DNA of 64,000 bases, from NCBI GenBank assembly GCA_964620445.1, contig CAZUHB010000028.1, positions 16,433-80,432 on the forward strand. The letters run 5' to 3'. Within the stretch, counting starts at the first letter, position 1. Every line of letters begins with the position of its first letter. Shown here piece by piece: positions 1 to 7,680 of this stretch. Origin of the DNA: CAZUHB01 sp964620445 (GTDB lineage: Bacteria > Planctomycetota > B15-G4 > CAYZWU01). The position numbers were made by a program, and so were the translations under genes. Below the pieces are notes generated by a model, which searched no databases, was not told the DNA's origin, and saw nothing but the letters and a program-made list of their open reading frames with translations.

Positions 1-177
1 ATGCACGAGACGATCGGCGAAGTGAGAGCGCGCATTCTCGAGGTGCGCGACGAGATGATCGCCGAGGCGCAACGGATCGGCGACGGTCCGGTGCGGAAAA
101 AGGCCCTCGAAAAAATCGTCGACTCCTTCTCTTCCCGCTGGGCGTCCGAGGCGGTCGAGTCACTGAAAGATCTCTGA
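1..177 (+). CDS. C-terminal part of an unrecognised protein (cut by window edge)
   Basis: The frame is open from base 1 to a TGA at 175-177 and gives 58 residues, rich in Glu, Arg and Lys and predicted to be helical. It ends in SEAVESLKDL. An ATG happens to sit at base 1, but there is no upstream sequence to test whether it is the true start, so this is best treated as the tail of a longer gene. The stop lies 6 bp from the convergent corA stop. I do not recognise a family. Confidence 0.45.
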   Translation: MHETIGEVRARILEVRDEMIAEAQRIGDGPVRKKALEKIVDSFSSRWASEAVESLKDL

Positions 178-183
178 GGAGCC

Positions 184-1383
184 TCAATTCTCGCCATTCA
201 CCTTCCCGTCGCCTTTCGGCCGCCGCGGCCAGGAGATCCACCCTTTTTTCCTGAACAGGTAGAGCTGGCCGAGAGCCACGGCGGCCATGATCGCCAGAAG
301 AAGAGGGTACCCGAAAGGCCAGCCCAGCTCGGGCATGTTCCACGATGACACCGCCGGATCGAAGTTCATGCCGTAGAGGCCGGCGATGAACGAGAGGGGG
401 ATGAAGATCGTGGCGATGACGGTGAGAACCTTCATCACCTCGTTCATCCGGTTGCTCACGCCGGACATGTAGAGATCGACCAGCCCGGAGGCGATCTCGC
501 GCAGGTTCTCGAGCATGTCGATGATCTGGATCGTGTGATCGTAGCAGTCGCGCAGGTAGAGGCGCGTCCTCTCGTCGACGAGCGGAACCGGATCGCGCAC
601 GAGGCTGTTGAGCGCTTCTCTCTTCGGCCAGACGGCGCGCCTCAGGGCGGTCAGATCCTTGCGGACCGCATGGAGGTGGTTGAGCGCATTCTTGTCGGAC
701 ATCTCCTGGACGCTCTGCTCGAGCACGTCGAGCCGTTCGTCGTATCGCTCCATGATCGGAAAGTAGCTGTCGATGAGGGCATCGATCAGGGTGTAGCCGA
801 GATAGTCCGGCTTGCGCTCGCGAACGCGTCCCTGGGCGAGCCTGAGCCGTTCCCTCACCGGTTCGAAGTAATCGCCCCGCCTCTCCTGAAAGGTCAGGAC
901 ATGGTCGGAACCGATGAACATGCTGAACTGCTCGGACCGGAGACGCTCCTCGAAGCTCAGCATGCGCATGACCACGTAGACGTGGTCGTCGAAATGTTCC
1001 ACCTTGGCGCGCTGGTTCACGTTGACCACGTCTTCGAGAGCGAGTCGGTGCAGGTTGAAGAGCGCCCCGATCTGCAGAAGGACCTCGGCGTCTCCGAGTC
1101 CGTCCACGTTGATCCAGGTGACGGACCACTTGCCGAGGAACTCCAAGATCTCGTCGACCGATTCGGGCCGTGCCTCGACCATGTCGTCCTTGTCGAAAGC
1201 GATGATCCGGATCTTGGGTTCGGGAGCGGCCTTGTCCACGATGAGCGTGCCCGGCGCCGTGCCCGGCGGCGGCCGGCGGTAGAAGCGGCGGCGACGCCTG
1301 GGGGCGCCCGCCGCTTCCGGTTGCTTTTTCTTTTTCGCGTTCTTTTTCCTGTTCTCGCTTTTCGACTTCTTACCGAGCCGCAT
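184..1383 (-). CDS. corA: CorA-family magnesium/divalent-cation channel
   Basis: The 399-residue product is a CorA/MIT-family inner-membrane channel that admits Mg2+ (or Co2+/Ni2+). The diagnostic GMN selectivity motif is at about residues 338-340 (YGMNFD). It is preceded by a first membrane segment ending in FIAGLYGMN and followed by a second (LLLAIMAAVALGQLYLF), the usual two-TM C-terminal layout behind a large cytoplasmic domain. The start is the ATG at 1383, with a GGAGG Shine-Dalgarno 8 nt upstream. The first ~45 residues are extremely Lys/Arg-rich (KKKKQ, RRRRRF), an extension most CorA proteins lack. It is transcribed alone, divergently from the TIM-barrel gene at 1619. Confidence 0.95.
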   Translation of the reverse strand: MRLGKKSKSENRKKNAKKKKQPEAAGAPRRRRRFYRRPPPGTAPGTLIVDKAAPEPKIRIIAFDKDDMVEARPESVDEILEFLGKWSVTWINVDGLGDAEVLLQIGALFNLHRLALEDVVNVNQRAKVEHFDDHVYVVMRMLSFEERLRSEQFSMFIGSDHVLTFQERRGDYFEPVRERLRLAQGRVRERKPDYLGYTLIDALIDSYFPIMERYDERLDVLEQSVQEMSDKNALNHLHAVRKDLTALRRAVWPKREALNSLVRDPVPLVDERTRLYLRDCYDHTIQIIDMLENLREIASGLVDLYMSGVSNRMNEVMKVLTVIATIFIPLSFIAGLYGMNFDPAVSSWNMPELGWPFGYPLLLAIMAAVALGQLYLFRKKGWISWPRRPKGDGKVNGEN

Positions 1384-1618
1384 GGATGATTCCTCCGAAC
1401 CGATTATTCTTGGTGGGCATTCTACAGGAAAAGAAAAAAAGGGACAGCTTTACGATCGGACGATCGCGCCTGACGCGGGTCACGCCGAGCGACGAACTGT
1501 ACCCTCATCTGATCCGGGAGCGGATTTTATTCCGCACCAGCCCGAAAAAATTTTCCTCCTCGTTGTCGCGCCGGCGCATGGTGAGAGGCAAAATGGGCGG
1601 AACGAAAGGAGAACCGCA

Positions 1619-2527
1619 ATGAGCCCGAAAAAAATTACACGCCGCCGCCTTTGCTGCGCCGCTCTCGCCGGAGCCCTGTCAGCGCCCCTCGCGCGCGGGC
1701 AGCAAGCGGCCAGGCTCGAAAGTGATGAGGAGGACCTGGGAATGATCGGCAAGTCGAAACAGACCCAGTTCGCCATCAACGTGGAGATGTGGTGGCGCAA
1801 GCTTCCCTTTCTGAAGAGGATCGAGGAGACGGCGCGCCTCGGTTTTCCCGCGGTCGAATTCTGGCCCTGGCGCAACAAGAAGCTCGACGCGATCAAGAAA
1901 CTCACCAAGGACCTCGGCATCGAGGTGGCCCAGTTCACCGGATGGGGATTCGTGCCGGGGATGAACAATCCGAAGAACCACGACAAGTTCGTCGCCGAGA
2001 CCGCCGATGCCTGCGAGGCGGCCAACTTTCTCGACTGCAAGAAGATGACCGTCGTGGGCGGCAACGATCAGAAGGGCATGACCCAGGGCGAGATGCACGA
2101 GCATATCATCACCGCCCTGAAGAGGGCCGCCCCCATCGCCGAGAAGCACGAGGTCATGCTCATTCTCGAGCCGATGAACATCCGCGTCGACCACAAGGGC
2201 CACTGTCTCTACGGATCGGTCGACGCCGTGCGGATCTGCCGCGAGGTGGACTCGGCCTTCGTGAAGATCAACTGGGACCTCTACCACATGCAGATCTCCG
2301 AGGGCGACCTCTGCGGGCGCATGCGCGACGGTTTCGACCAGATCGGCTACCTCCAGCTCGCCGACCACCCGGGCCGCTTCGAGCCCGGAACGGGCGAGAT
2401 CAACTATTCCCGCGTGCTCAAGGAGGCGTGGGACCTCGGCTATCGCGGATACGTGGGCGCCGAGTGCCGGCCCAAGGAAGGCGAGCTCACCGCCGCGCGG
2501 AGGCTTGCGGGATCGGGTCGCTGGTGA
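1619..2527 (+). CDS. Exported hydroxypyruvate isomerase / xylose-isomerase-like TIM-barrel protein
   Basis: The 302-residue product belongs to the AP endonuclease 2-like TIM-barrel fold, closest in pattern to hydroxypyruvate isomerase (hydroxypyruvate to tartronate semialdehyde). Likely metal-site acids are visible: the Glu of LILEPMN, Asp of INWDLYH, His of ADHPGR, and the C-terminal Glu of VGAECRP. The ATG at 1619 is chosen because AAGGAGA lies 7 nt upstream. The frame is open farther back but has no ribosome site. The N-terminus (TRRRLCC followed by a hydrophobic stretch) looks like a Tat signal, so the enzyme may act outside the cytoplasm, as is common for Planctomycete members. The exact substrate is unknown. 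Confidence 0.8.
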   Translation: MSPKKITRRRLCCAALAGALSAPLARGQQAARLESDEEDLGMIGKSKQTQFAINVEMWWRKLPFLKRIEETARLGFPAVEFWPWRNKKLDAIKKLTKDLGIEVAQFTGWGFVPGMNNPKNHDKFVAETADACEAANFLDCKKMTVVGGNDQKGMTQGEMHEHIITALKRAAPIAEKHEVMLILEPMNIRVDHKGHCLYGSVDAVRICREVDSAFVKINWDLYHMQISEGDLCGRMRDGFDQIGYLQLADHPGRFEPGTGEINYSRVLKEAWDLGYRGYVGAECRPKEGELTAARRLAGSGRW

Positions 2528-2585
2528 TCGTTGCGCGTTCTTCGATGCTTGAAGTGGGAGCGCACGTCGATTATTCTCTATTGTC

Positions 2586-2605
2586 TACCCGGCATGGACC
2601 GGGTA
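2586..2605. promoter_or_regulatory. Inverted repeat upstream of the corrinoid/ABC operon
   Basis: TACCCGG, a 6-base spacer and CCGGGTA form a perfect 7-bp inverted repeat in the 115-bp gap between the TIM-barrel gene and the corrinoid-protein gene, 37 bp before the latter's ATG. No T-run follows, so an operator or leader hairpin is more likely than an intrinsic terminator. The role is inferred from position only. Confidence 0.35.
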
Positions 2606-2642
2606 ATGGAACCGAAGTGATTTCTGAATTCGGGAAACCAAT

Positions 2643-3275
2643 ATGGACGAGTGGAAAAGCATTACAGAGGCGATCATCAAGGGCGATGCGGCGACAGCCG
2701 GTTCGACAACGGAGCAGGCCATCTCGGCCGGAACCGATCCCGAGGAACTGATCAATCAGTACATGATCCCAGCCATGGACGAGGTCGGCCGTCGCTACGA
2801 GGAGGGCGAGTATTACCTTCCCGAGCTGCTGATCTCGGCGCGCGCCATGAAGGCCGCTCTCGAACTGATCCGCCCCCTGCTGGCAGCCAAGGGCACCGAG
2901 CCGGCCGGCCGAGTGGTGATCGGAACAGTGGCCGGCGACCTGCACGACATCGGCAAGAACCTCGTCGCCTCCATGCTCGAAGGCGGCGGATTCGAGGTGG
3001 TCGACCTCGGCGCCGATGTATCGGCCGATAAATTCGTGGAAACGGCCAAGGAAAAGAAGGCCGACATCGTGGCCCTCTCCGCGCTTCTGTCCACCACCAT
3101 GCCCGGCATGCAGCAGGTCATCAAGGAGCTGAACGATCGGGGCGCACGGGACGGCGTGAAGGTCATCGTGGGCGGCGCCCCGCTCACCCAGGGATTCGCC
3201 GACGAGATCGGCGCCGACGGGTACGCGTCCAACGCGCGCGCGGCGGTGACCCTGGTGCGGGAGCTGATTGCGTGA
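2643..3275 (+). CDS. Corrinoid (B12-binding) protein, MtbC/MttC-like
   Basis: The 210-residue product has the two-part structure of methyltransferase corrinoid proteins: an N-terminal helical cap (about 1-85) and a Rossmann cobalamin-binding domain. The axial-ligand motif DxHxxG is present as DLHDIGKN near residue 100, followed by the SALLSTTM and VGGAPLT segments that line the cobalamin tail. Such proteins shuttle methyl groups between a substrate-specific methyltransferase and an acceptor (methylamine, methanol or glycine betaine systems). No methyltransferase is encoded nearby. It is instead the first gene of an ABC-transporter operon, whose next gene starts within its stop codon (GTGA at 3272-3275). 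Family call is firm, partner unknown. Confidence 0.9.
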   Translation: MDEWKSITEAIIKGDAATAGSTTEQAISAGTDPEELINQYMIPAMDEVGRRYEEGEYYLPELLISARAMKAALELIRPLLAAKGTEPAGRVVIGTVAGDLHDIGKNLVASMLEGGGFEVVDLGADVSADKFVETAKEKKADIVALSALLSTTMPGMQQVIKELNDRGARDGVKVIVGGAPLTQGFADEIGADGYASNARAAVTLVRELIA

Positions 3276-4081
3276 GACGCCCCGCGGCGGCGCCCGAACG
3301 TAACGCGCTCGGACTGGGCAGAAACCGACTCCTTTTGGCTCTCTTGTTCCTGCTGCCGGCGGCGTGCGGCCACGACCGTGACGGGGTCGAACGGGACGAA
3401 CTCGTTCTTCTCTGCGGCAGCTCCTTCACCGAGCCGGTGGACGCATTGATCGCCGCTTTCACCGCGAAAACGGGTATCGAGATCGTGCCCACCGTCGCGG
3501 GGAGCGAGGATTTCCTTCCCCTGATCAAGACGGGCAAAAAAGGGGATATCCTGGTCACGCACGATCCCTTTCTCGACTACGTTTCCGAGGCACGCGCCCT
3601 CGCCGGCCACGCCCACGTGGGCGATCTGGCGCCCGTGCTCGCCGTGCGGAAAGGCAATCCCCAAAAGCTGGAAGCCCTCGTCGACCTCGCCAGGCCGGGA
3701 CTCGATGTCGCCCTTCCCAATCCCGAGTATTCCACCTGCGGCCAGATGGTCTTCGCCCTTCTCGAGAAGAAAGGGATCAAGGATGCCGTTCTCGCCAATG
3801 TGGGCAACCGTCTCACCAAGGGGCACAGCACGCTCGGCACCTATCTGAAAACGGGGGTGGTCGACGCGGTCATCATGTGGAACGGCGTGGCGCACAACTT
3901 CTCGGACTGCGTCGAGGTGGTTTCGACGCCCTACGAGTACGAAACCGCGATCCGCGTGCTCGTCATCGGACTCGCCTACTCCGACCGGCCCGACCTGGTG
4001 GAGAAATTCATCGCCTTCGTGAAGGACGAGGGCCCGCCCCTGTTCGCCCGTTTCGGTTATACCAAACAGAACGAGGAGTGA
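3272..4081 (+). CDS. ModA-like oxyanion-binding lipoprotein (first of two)
   Basis: The 269-residue product is a periplasmic-binding-protein type II fold of the molybdate/tungstate (ModA/WtpA) group. It delivers an anion to the permease encoded downstream. A hydrophobic signal ends in LPAAC, a lipobox, so the protein is probably a lipoprotein. The ligand-contact regions follow ModA: CGSSFTEP near the mature N-terminus, TVAGSEDF, GDILVTHDP, and the C-terminal hinge VVDAVIMWNG. The start is a GTG overlapping the previous stop, indicating translational coupling. Whether it binds molybdate, tungstate, sulfate or another oxyanion cannot be read from sequence. Confidence 0.85.
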   Translation: MRRPAAAPERNALGLGRNRLLLALLFLLPAACGHDRDGVERDELVLLCGSSFTEPVDALIAAFTAKTGIEIVPTVAGSEDFLPLIKTGKKGDILVTHDPFLDYVSEARALAGHAHVGDLAPVLAVRKGNPQKLEALVDLARPGLDVALPNPEYSTCGQMVFALLEKKGIKDAVLANVGNRLTKGHSTLGTYLKTGVVDAVIMWNGVAHNFSDCVEVVSTPYEYETAIRVLVIGLAYSDRPDLVEKFIAFVKDEGPPLFARFGYTKQNEE

Positions 4082-4085
4082 TTCG

Positions 4086-4856
4086 GTGCGACCTTTCCTC
4101 ATTGCGGCTCTCGCCGTCCTGTCCGTGGTGGGAACGGGATGCCGATCGGAAAGGGGGGACGAGCTGCTCCTCTACTGCGCCGCGGGCATCCGTCCCCCCG
4201 TGGAAGAACTGGTGCGGCTCTTCGAAAGGGAGCGCGGGATCACGGTCCGGGTCGACTACGCGGGATCGGAGGTCCTCCTCTCCAAGATCAAGGTCTCCCG
4301 GGAAGGCGACCTCTATCTGCCCGGCGACAGGCACTACGTGGACCAGGCCGACGCGGAGGGAATGATCGCGGCACGGGAGCGTCTTTTCTTCTTCGTCCCC
4401 ACGATTCTCGTCGCGAAAGGAAATCCTCGAAAGATCGCCGCCCTGTCCGATCTGCTCGATCGCCCGATCCGGCTCGGCCTGGGCGATCCCAAATCGTGCG
4501 CCATCGGCAGGAAGACCAGGGCGCTCTTCGAGAAGAACGGGATCTCCTGGAACGAGATCGAGAAGAAAGTGAAATACCAGGCGATCACGGTCACCGATCT
4601 GGGCGCTCAGATCCAGGCCGGTTCGCTCGACGCGGTCGTGGTCTGGGATGCCACGGCGCGCTACTTCGAATCCCACGGCGACCCGGTGCCGATCCCGAAC
4701 GATCAGAACATCATCTCCTCCGTGGAAATCGGCGTGCTCCGTTCGTGCGAGAAGGAAGCGGCGGCGGCGGCCTTCGTCGCGTTCGCCGCGTCCGAAAAAG
4801 GTCGCGCCATCTTCGAAAAGCACAACTATCGGATCACACCGCCCGATGAAGACTGA
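4086..4856 (+). CDS. ModA-like oxyanion-binding lipoprotein (second of two)
   Basis: The 256-residue product is a second type II binding protein, 4 bp after the first. It shares the family signatures but is clearly diverged: CAAGIRPP at the mature N-terminus, VDYAGSEV, EGDLYLPGD and the hinge SLDAVVVWDATA. A signal ending in VVGTGC provides a lipobox. The start is GTG at 4086. Two diverged binding proteins in front of one permease/ATPase pair suggest that the transporter takes two ligands, or one ligand with two affinities. That is an inference. Confidence 0.82.
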   Translation: MRPFLIAALAVLSVVGTGCRSERGDELLLYCAAGIRPPVEELVRLFERERGITVRVDYAGSEVLLSKIKVSREGDLYLPGDRHYVDQADAEGMIAARERLFFFVPTILVAKGNPRKIAALSDLLDRPIRLGLGDPKSCAIGRKTRALFEKNGISWNEIEKKVKYQAITVTDLGAQIQAGSLDAVVVWDATARYFESHGDPVPIPNDQNIISSVEIGVLRSCEKEAAAAAFVAFAASEKGRAIFEKHNYRITPPDED

Positions 4857-5741
4857 AACCTTGCGCGGAACCGATCGGCCGGCCCGGCGAGGACCGCCGT
4901 CCAAGATTGTGATGGCGAACAGCACGCGCGAATGGATCGCGGCGATTCTGGTTTTCGCGGCTCTCTTCGGCTTCATGTGGGAATACCATATCTGGCGCGA
5001 CAGGCCCTGTTCGTTTTTCACGGCGAACAAGGCGGTGGCGATCGCGGCGAGCCTCTCTTTCTGCGTCTCCCTCTGTCTCGGCCCGATCACCCGCATCATG
5101 GGCCGCGCCGGGCGCTCGGACCTTTCGGTCCGCTCGGACCTTTCGGTCCGCTCGGACCTTTCGGTCCGCGCACTGCGTTTCCGCCNNNNNNNNNNNNNNN
5201 NNNNNNNNNNNNNNNNNNNNNNNNNNNNNNNNNNNNNNNNNNNNNNNNNNNNNNNNNNNNNNNNNNNNNNNNNNNNNNNNNNNNNCGCTCGGACCTTTCG
5301 GTCCGCTCGGACCTTTCGGTCCGCGCACTGCGTTTCCGCCGCCCCCTGGCCTGCAGCGCGGCCTTTTTCATGTTCGTCCATCTCGTTCTGTCTCTCCTCC
5401 TGGTCGACAGGTTCGATCTGGCTTACTTTGTCGACAACTGGTTCTCGTGGATCTTCGGCAGCGCGGCGCTCGGCGGGTTCACGGCGATGTGGTTTCTGTC
5501 TTATCCCGGCGCGGTGCGGCGTCGCGGTATTGAGGTCTGGAAAAAGGTTCACCGCCTGGGTTACATTTTCCTTCTGTTGATCCTGTTTCACATCGTCTGC
5601 CTCGGCAAGGCCGCCAACTGGCTGCTCTGGCTCGAAGCTCTCGACAAGCCTGTCCCGCCGGGCACGGTGGTGCCCTCGGCCGCAATCGTGTTCACACTGT
5701 GCGTTCGGCTCGTCGACAGGGTGCAAAAGGGCAAGGAATGA
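4846..5741 (+). CDS. Ferric-reductase-like transmembrane protein (MsrQ/YedZ type), interrupted by a false gap
   Basis: This is a polytopic membrane protein of the ferric-reductase-like/MsrQ heme b group. Before the gap the frame encodes two membrane segments. After it come three more, with histidines in the expected heme-ligand places (MFVHLV, KKVHRLGY, LFHIV). As printed, the halves are in different frames because of 100 Ns. Removing the Ns and one copy of the 55-bp sequence shared by both contig ends (155 bp in all) restores one frame of 246 codons. The ATG at 4846 overlaps the previous stop. ATG 4912 is an alternative start. It sits inside a Mo/W-type ABC operon, which is unusual. The product may pass electrons to a periplasmic partner. 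Confidence 0.75.
5113..5166. repeat. 18-bp tandem hairpin repeat, 3 copies (in-frame)
   Basis: Three identical 18-bp units each contain the hairpin CGGACC-TTTC-GGTCCG and encode RSDLSV in the ferric-reductase-like gene. Copies of the same array also start the right-hand contig at 5286, because the two contig ends are duplicated. The unit length keeps the reading frame. Confidence 0.95.
5186..5285. other. Assembly gap of 100 N, very probably artificial
   Basis: Bases 5131-5185 and 5286-5340 are identical over all 55 positions. This is what a scaffolder produces when two contigs that overlap by the assembly k-mer are joined with a default N-run instead of being merged. Collapsing the overlap removes 155 bp and restores a continuous frame across the join, which supports the interpretation. 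Confidence 0.85.
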
Positions 5742-6577
5742 TCTCGAAAGTGACAGAACAGACAAGGAGAACGACGGCGGGCCCCTCCGCGTCGCTCTTC
5801 GGCTGGGCGGGCATCGCGATCACGGCGCTCTTCGTGTCTTTCATCGTGATCCTGATCGCGGCTGACTTCGTCTACATCGACTGCGCCGTTTTTCTGGAAC
5901 TCTTCACCAAGCCTTTCATCCTTCACGCTCTCTGGATGAGTCTCTGGACGAGTGCGGTCACCGTCCTGATCGCGCTCCTCTTTGCCGTGCCGATCGGATA
6001 CACCCTGAGCCGCCACCGATTCCGGTGGCAAACCGTCGTCGACACGGTCATCGACCTGCCCGCCGTCTTTCCGCCGCTGGTGGCAGGTCTGACCTTGCTC
6101 GTCTTCTTCTCGCAAACCTTTCTCGGCCGGTGGATCGAGGAGGATCTGGGCATCGAGTTCGTGTTCCAGCCGAAGGGGATCGTGCTCTGCCAGTTCTTCG
6201 TCTCGGCGAGCTATGCGATCCGCTCGGCCAAGGTCGCCTTCGACGAGGTCGACAGCAGGTTCGAAAAGGTGGCCCTCACCCTCGGCTGCACCGAGTGGCA
6301 GAGCTTCAGGCGCGTGACCCTTCCCCTTGCCAAGGGAGGCGTGATCGCGGGATGCATCCTGACCTGGGCGCGCGCCTTCGGACTTTTCGGCCCGCTCATG
6401 GTTTTCGTCGGCTCCTTCCGCGGACGGACCGAGGTGCTGAGCACGACGATCTTTCTCGAGCAGTCGATCGGCAACATCGAGCTCGCCCTGGCCGTGGCAC
6501 TTCTCATGATCGCCATCGCCCTGGTGGCGCTCAGCGCGATCCGCGCCGTGGGCAGCCGTTCTCTGGTGAAACTATGA
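5738..6577 (+). CDS. ABC transporter permease, molybdate/tungstate (ModB/WtpB) type
   Basis: The 279-residue inner-membrane permease has about six hydrophobic segments and the BPD_transp_1 coupling (EAA) loop: ALTLGCTEWQSFRRVTLP matches the EAA-x3-G-x9-I-x-LP pattern of ModB/CysT proteins. It provides the translocation path for the ligand delivered by the two upstream lipoproteins. The ATG at 5738 overlaps the upstream TGA by four bases (ATGA) and the stop overlaps the ATPase start in the same way, so translation of the three genes is probably coupled. Confidence 0.9.
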   Translation: MISKVTEQTRRTTAGPSASLFGWAGIAITALFVSFIVILIAADFVYIDCAVFLELFTKPFILHALWMSLWTSAVTVLIALLFAVPIGYTLSRHRFRWQTVVDTVIDLPAVFPPLVAGLTLLVFFSQTFLGRWIEEDLGIEFVFQPKGIVLCQFFVSASYAIRSAKVAFDEVDSRFEKVALTLGCTEWQSFRRVTLPLAKGGVIAGCILTWARAFGLFGPLMVFVGSFRGRTEVLSTTIFLEQSIGNIELALAVALLMIAIALVALSAIRAVGSRSLVKL

Positions 6578-7680
6578 TCCGCGCCGAGGGATTGAACTGC
6601 AAGATGGGCGATTTCGAGCTGCGCGCCATCGATCTGACCGTGGCCGAAGCCGAACACTTCGTCATCCTCGGCCCCCCCGGCTCGGGCAAGACCGTGCTTC
6701 TCGAGTGCCTTTGCGGATTGAACAGGATCGAAGGGGGCCGCGTCACGATCAACGGCCGGGACGTGACCGCCCTCGAGCCGAGACGCCGCGAAATCGGCTA
6801 CGTACCGCAGGATTACGCGATCCTCCCCCACCTCTCGGTAAAGGAGAACATCGGCTTCGGACTCGGGGTGCGCGGCATGGACAGACCGACCGCGGCGCGA
6901 AAAATCGACGAGATGGCCCTTCTCCTGAAGATCGGCCACCTTCTCGAACGGTCCCCGGCCGGGCTGAGCGGCGGCGAGAAACAGCGCGTGGCCCTGGCTC
7001 GCGCCCTGATCCTTTCCCCCCGGGTCCTGATCCTCGACGAGCCTGTTTCGGCTCTCGACGACGCAACGCGGCAGGAGGTCTGTTTCGAGATCAGCCGCAT
7101 CCAGAAACAGCTCGGCGTCACGACGCTGCACGTGAGCCACAACCTGGAAGAGGCCCTGTCAATGGCTGACCGGGCCGGCGTTCTTATGGAGGGACGGTTC
7201 GCGCAGATCGGCACTCTCGACGACCTGCTCAATCGACCGCGGAATACCGACCTGGCCCGGTTCATGCGTTGCGGCAACATCTTCGAGGGACAGGCGGAGG
7301 AGAACGCTCACGAAGGGGGAGCGCCGCGGAAAGAAGACGGCCTGTCCACGGTCAGCGTCGGCGCCGTGAAGATGACCGTACCCGGCAGACACAGCGGCGC
7401 GGTGTCGGTCGTGGTGCGTCCGGAAAAGATCACCGTCGGAAAGCTGCCCGCCGGCCGGGGCGCGGGCGAAAACGAATTCCCCGTCAGACCGGGTCAAGCG
7501 TCGGACTTCTGCAACTACGTGCGCGTCGAACTCGTCGGTCCCCTCGACATGGTGGCTCACCTGTCGCCCGATGCCTTCGAAGAGCTGTCGCGCAGCGCGG
7601 ATTCACCCCTCGTCGCGCGGCTGAACCCCGAACAGATCCATGTCATCGACGGAAGAGCGGAATCCCCTCTCCATCGGTAG
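6574..7680 (+). CDS. ABC transporter ATPase, ModC/WtpC type, with C-terminal TOBE/mop-like domain
   Basis: The 368-residue ATPase energises the adjacent permease. Walker A is GPPGSGKT (about residues 32-39), the Q-loop is YVPQDYAILP, the signature is LSGGEKQR, Walker B is RVLILDEP and the switch His is in HVSH. After about residue 230 comes a regulatory tail of the TOBE/mop kind found in molybdate, sulfate and spermidine importers, with AVSVVVRPEKI as the conserved strand. The last 38 bp overlap the convergent propeller gene, so the two transcripts end inside each other. ATGA overlap with the permease. Confidence 0.92.
   Translation: MIRAEGLNCKMGDFELRAIDLTVAEAEHFVILGPPGSGKTVLLECLCGLNRIEGGRVTINGRDVTALEPRRREIGYVPQDYAILPHLSVKENIGFGLGVRGMDRPTAARKIDEMALLLKIGHLLERSPAGLSGGEKQRVALARALILSPRVLILDEPVSALDDATRQEVCFEISRIQKQLGVTTLHVSHNLEEALSMADRAGVLMEGRFAQIGTLDDLLNRPRNTDLARFMRCGNIFEGQAEENAHEGGAPRKEDGLSTVSVGAVKMTVPGRHSGAVSVVVRPEKITVGKLPAGRGAGENEFPVRPGQASDFCNYVRVELVGPLDMVAHLSPDAFEELSRSADSPLVARLNPEQIHVIDGRAESPLHR

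Noticed and set aside
5113..5340. Repeats flanking the first gap as a CRISPR array
   Set aside because: Units are directly adjacent without spacers, translate in frame, and the second set is a duplicate contig end.
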